In this document: piece after piece, positions 5,140 through 8,130 of the stretch | Layout: each line of letters starts with the position of its first letter | How positions within the stretch are numbered: the stretch's first letter is position 1 | Notes under the pieces: generated by a model | The model's database searches: none | Told to the model about the DNA's origin: nothing | Seen by the model: only the letters and a program-made list of their open reading frames with translations | DNA from: Balneolales bacterium | Lineage (GTDB): Bacteria > Bacteroidota > Rhodothermia > Balneolales > Balneolaceae | Length of the DNA: 8,130 nucleotides | NCBI GenBank assembly: GCA_022360375.1 | Contig: JAKSCW010000257.1 | Location: 1 to 8,130, forward strand | Direction of reading: 5' to 3' | Program-made: the position numbers and the translations under genes

Positions 5140-7923
5140 ATGCCCATAAACAGACCAAAACCCTTATTCAAAGTTGCCTCAGAATTCAACGTGTCAACAC
5201 AGTCTATTGTTGATACACTCGAGGACAATGGGTTTAGTGCAGCAAATCGTCCTAACTTCAAAATTACCCCTGAAATGTATGAGGTATTGGATGGAGTATA
5301 TGGTGAAGACAAGGCCCGTAGCCAGGATCATGAGCGTGCAAAAGAAGAGTACGAAAGCCGGCGTAATTATATGATGAATCAGCGTAATGAAAGTGTTACG
5401 CTCGATAATATTCTGGAGCCAATGGATGAACTTGCTCCACTCGATGTACAACCGGCTTCAACTATTGAGAATGATTTAATCGATGAACTTGAGCCTATCA
5501 CAGAGCCTTCCATCGAACCTATTGAAGAAGTAACCCCTGAGCCGGAACCGGTTGCCGAAGCAGAGCCCGAACCGGAACCAGTTGTTGAACCGGAACCGGT
5601 TGCTGAAGCAGAACCAGAACCCGAACCAGAACCAGAACCGGAAGTAGTTGACGAAGTTGCCGAGGAAATAAGCGATGAAGAAGAAGTAATTGAGGAAGAA
5701 GTTTCGGCTGTTGAAGAAGAATCTGAATACGAGCCAGAGGAGGAAGAGCTACAGGCCGAAACCGATCCGCAAAAAATAATTCGTGGACGGGCAGATAAAT
5801 TAAAAGGAACAAAAGTTCTTGGAAAAACGGCTTTTACCAACGATTTATCAGGCGATTCAAAAGTAAGGAAGAAAAGAAAACGCAGGAAAGATCGCCCTGC
5901 AGAAGAAGCTCCGAAACAGCAGAAACAAACTCAGGAACAAAAGGAAAAAACAAAGAAGCAAGCTCCAAAGAAACAGGTTAAACCTAAAAAGGAAAAAGCC
6001 GAAGTTGATGAGAGTGATGTGGATCGCATGATGCGGGAAACCCTGAAAAAAATGCAGGGGAATTCCACTGTGGGTAGCAAGCGTGGAAAACGCCGCCGTC
6101 AGCGAAAAGAGGAGCGGGAAGAGGAATTACAACACCAGCAGGAACTCCAGGAACTGGAAGGCGAGGTTGTAGAGGTTACTGAATTTATTACAGCAAACGA
6201 CTTAGCTGAAGATCTTGGAGTTGGGGTAAATGATATTATCTCTGCATGTATGACTATCGGCTTAATGATTACCATCAATCAGCGCCTGGATGCAGGAACC
6301 ATTGAATTGGTGGCCAGTGAATTTGGCAAAGAAGTAAAGTTCATTGATGCAGAAGAATTGGTTGAAGAGCTCGTAATCGAGGAGGATGCAGAAGAGGATT
6401 TAAAACCCCGCGCCCCAATTATTACTGTTATGGGGCATGTTGATCACGGTAAAACTTCCCTGCTGGATTATATTCGTGAAGCCCGGGTGGCAGAAGGGGA
6501 AGCCGGGGGCATTACCCAGCACGTGGGTGCTTATGAAGTTATTCATGAAGGCCGTAAAATCACATTCCTGGATACACCGGGGCACGAGGCGTTTACCGCG
6601 ATGCGTTCCCGTGGGGCCCAGGCAACAGATATTGTAATTCTGGTGGTTGCTGCTGATGATTCTGTGATGCCTCAGACAATAGAAGCCATTAACCATGCGA
6701 AAGCTGCAGGAGTGCCCTTGGTTGTAGCCATTAATAAAATGGATAAAGAAGGTGCCACCCCGGATAAAATCAAACAACAGCTGTCTGATCATGATGTGAT
6801 TGTGGAAGATTGGGGAGGAAGTACACAGTATGCGCTGGTTTCTGCCAAAACCGGGATGGGAATGGAAGATTTGCTCGAAAAAGTATTAATCGAAGCCGAA
6901 TTGCTTGAATTGAAAGCCAACCCGGACCGAAGAGCTGATGGAGTGGTGCTTGAAGCCCGTCTTGATAAAGGAAAAGGAATTGTAGCTAACATTTTAGTTC
7001 AAAATGGAACCCTGAATGTTGGAGATCCTTTTGTTGCGGGGCCTTGTTATGGTCGTGTACGTGCCATGGAAAATGATCGCGGAAAACGAATCAAAGGGGC
7101 GGCGCCGGCTACTCCTGTTCAGTTGACTGGTTTTGATGAAATGCCGCAGGCCGGAGACAAACTTGTTGTTGCTGCAGACGAGAAATCAGCAAAGGAAGTG
7201 GCAAACCAGCGGCAGCAAATTCGTCGTGAGCAGGCCCTTCGCAAGACTAAGCATATGACGCTTGATGATCTTTCCAGACGATTGGCGCTTGGTGAGGTTT
7301 CTGAATTGAATATCATTATTAAAGCAGATGTGGATGGTTCTATCGAAGCACTTTCTGGTTCTCTTCAGAAAATAGGTACCGAGGAAGTTGCCGTGAATAT
7401 CATTCATACGGGTGCAGGTGCTATTTCCGAGTCAGATGTATTACTTGCTTCTGCTTCTGATGCGATTATTATTGGTTTCCAGGTTCGGCCCACAGCTGGT
7501 GCCCGTAAACTTGCGGAATCTGAAGAAATTGATATCCGCTTGTTCAGCGTGATTTATGATGCGGTTGACGAAGTGAAAGACGCACTCGAAGGGTTGCTTT
7601 CCCCGGAATTGAAAGAACAATTGATGGGTATCGTAGAAGTACGGGAAATTTTCAAAGTTTCCAAAGTGGGTACCATTGCAGGTTGTTATGTAACCGAAGG
7701 CAAGATTGACCGGAGCAATCCAATCCGGATCATCCGGGAAGGTGTGGTAATCTACGACGGTGCCATTGGGGCCTTGAAGCGTTTCAAAGACGATGTGAAA
7801 GAAGTTGCTTCCGGTTATGAATGTGGAATCAGTATTCAAGGTTACAATGATATTAAAGTAGGGGATGTCTTCGAGAGTTATAAGATTACTGAAGAGAAGC
7901 GAACCCTCGAAGACGCAAATTAA
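5140..7923 (+). CDS. infB: Translation initiation factor IF-2
   Basis: IF2 is the GTPase that positions initiator fMet-tRNA on the 30S subunit and promotes 50S joining. The 927-residue protein starts with an IF2_N module (LFKVASEFNVSTQSIVDTL, 9-27). A long disordered linker follows: an acidic Pro-Glu tract (about 120-210), then basic Lys/Arg/Gln-rich stretches (KVRKKRKRRKDR 241-252, KRGKRRRQRK 314-323). A second IF2_N-like module lies at about 346-401. The G domain has GHVDHGKT (G1, 432-439), GGITQHVGAY (G2, 456-465), DTPGH (G3, 478-482), NKMD (G4, 532-535) and SAK (G5, 568-570). Domain II (about 597-685), domain III (about 720-815, LNIIIKADVDGSIEAL) and the tRNA-binding C-terminal domain (about 825-920, VGTIAGCYVTEGKI) are complete. 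All catalytic motifs are intact. The start ATG at 5140 gives the full IF2_N module; no Shine-Dalgarno is seen. Confidence 0.98.
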   Translation: MPINRPKPLFKVASEFNVSTQSIVDTLEDNGFSAANRPNFKITPEMYEVLDGVYGEDKARSQDHERAKEEYESRRNYMMNQRNESVTLDNILEPMDELAPLDVQPASTIENDLIDELEPITEPSIEPIEEVTPEPEPVAEAEPEPEPVVEPEPVAEAEPEPEPEPEPEVVDEVAEEISDEEEVIEEEVSAVEEESEYEPEEEELQAETDPQKIIRGRADKLKGTKVLGKTAFTNDLSGDSKVRKKRKRRKDRPAEEAPKQQKQTQEQKEKTKKQAPKKQVKPKKEKAEVDESDVDRMMRETLKKMQGNSTVGSKRGKRRRQRKEEREEELQHQQELQELEGEVVEVTEFITANDLAEDLGVGVNDIISACMTIGLMITINQRLDAGTIELVASEFGKEVKFIDAEELVEELVIEEDAEEDLKPRAPIITVMGHVDHGKTSLLDYIREARVAEGEAGGITQHVGAYEVIHEGRKITFLDTPGHEAFTAMRSRGAQATDIVILVVAADDSVMPQTIEAINHAKAAGVPLVVAINKMDKEGATPDKIKQQLSDHDVIVEDWGGSTQYALVSAKTGMGMEDLLEKVLIEAELLELKANPDRRADGVVLEARLDKGKGIVANILVQNGTLNVGDPFVAGPCYGRVRAMENDRGKRIKGAAPATPVQLTGFDEMPQAGDKLVVAADEKSAKEVANQRQQIRREQALRKTKHMTLDDLSRRLALGEVSELNIIIKADVDGSIEALSGSLQKIGTEEVAVNIIHTGAGAISESDVLLASASDAIIIGFQVRPTAGARKLAESEEIDIRLFSVIYDAVDEVKDALEGLLSPELKEQLMGIVEVREIFKVSKVGTIAGCYVTEGKIDRSNPIRIIREGVVIYDGAIGALKRFKDDVKEVASGYECGISIQGYNDIKVGDVFESYKITEEKRTLEDAN
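5539..5634 (+). repeat. Tandem 48-base repeat in infB encoding a Pro-Glu-Ala tract
   Basis: Two adjacent 16-codon units (5539-5586 and 5587-5634) encode IF2 residues 134-149 and 150-165. They read EPEPVAEAEPEPEPVV and EPEPVAEAEPEPEPEP, identical at 14 of 16 residues. By my count the units differ at 10 of 48 bases. Five differences are synonymous third-position changes in the 14 shared codons, and the other five are in the last two codons. The copies lie in the flexible linker of IF2, a region known to vary in length between species. Confidence 0.8.
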
Positions 7924-7935
7924 GTGGTAAAAGTC

Positions 7936-8130
7936 ATGAGCTTTAGAGTTGAACGGCTCGGCGAATTACTTAAACGTGATCTCGGCGAGATTATACAGAG
8001 GGAATTCCAGCCAGACGGAACATTTGTCACAGTTACCAGTGTACGGGTAACCCCCGACCTTTCTATTGCTAAAGTGTACCTGAGTGTTTTTTCGCCAGGC
8101 CGGGATCAGCAGGTAGTGTATGAGTTTATC
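7936..8130 (+). CDS. rbfA: 30S ribosome-binding factor RbfA, 3' end beyond window
   Basis: The first 65 residues of RbfA are present and the frame is open to the right edge. RbfA is a small KH-fold protein that binds the 30S subunit near 16S helix 1 and helps late maturation and cold adaptation. The N-terminal helix MSFRVERLGELLKRDLGEII (1-20) and the strand region VTSVRVTPDLSIAKVYLSVF (33-52) are characteristic; full-length proteins are about 115-135 residues. ATG 7936 is preferred, lying 12 bases after the infB stop. An in-frame GTG at 7924, directly after that stop, would add four residues (VVKV) and looks less likely. Gene order and spacing indicate co-transcription with infB. No clear Shine-Dalgarno motif precedes the start. 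Confidence 0.93.
   Translation, partial: MSFRVERLGELLKRDLGEIIQREFQPDGTFVTVTSVRVTPDLSIAKVYLSVFSPGRDQQVVYEFI

Noticed and set aside
5379..5840. Minus-strand frame rich in Ser-Gly-Ser-Ala
   Set aside because: It is the mirror of the Pro-Glu repeat in infB (GAA/CCG codons read backwards). No independent start signal or homology is visible.
7924..7935. GTG directly after the infB stop as the rbfA start
   Set aside because: It would add only VVKV ahead of a well-formed RbfA N-terminal helix; the ATG at 7936 is the simpler start. It remains possible.

Overview
This window looks like chromosomal DNA from a member of the Bacteroidota/Balneolota (FCB) side of the bacterial tree. Four things point there: NusA, IF2 and RimP sequence style (for example the NusA linker after KH2 with DVYREVEEEDDIDLAEF), absence of Shine-Dalgarno motifs ahead of the translation genes, a TAnnTTTG-type promoter element, and a large secreted Asp-box propeller protein of a kind common in that group. 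The genus cannot be fixed from the sequence. The most likely placement is Balneolaceae-like, and that is an inference.

Layout. Two gene blocks diverge from a 188-base intergenic region (3161-3348). On the minus strand, reading leftwards, come a 929-residue exported VPS10/sortilin-like beta-propeller protein (3160-371) and then a DUF192 lipoprotein that runs off the left edge. The DUF192 gene is easy to miss because it appears to start at TTG, and it overlaps the propeller gene's stop codon. On the plus strand is the classic translation/transcription cluster rimP - nusA - infB - rbfA. The last gene is cut by the right edge. No other gene was found, and there is no RNA gene, mobile element or CRISPR array.

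How the genes work together. RimP and RbfA are 30S maturation factors, IF2 places initiator tRNA and joins the subunits, and NusA controls RNA polymerase pausing and termination. Their co-transcription is ancient and widespread. The two minus-strand products are both predicted to be exported and may be co-translated, but their joint role is unknown.

Most interesting point. A textbook intrinsic-terminator hairpin (GAAA-capped stem plus eight T) sits between the putative rimP promoter and the rimP start, reading into the operon, where no upstream plus-strand gene ends. The predicted transcription start falls almost at the base of the hairpin. This suggests a very short attenuator leader controlling an operon that encodes the termination factor NusA itself. 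The rest of the window is ordinary core-genome content.
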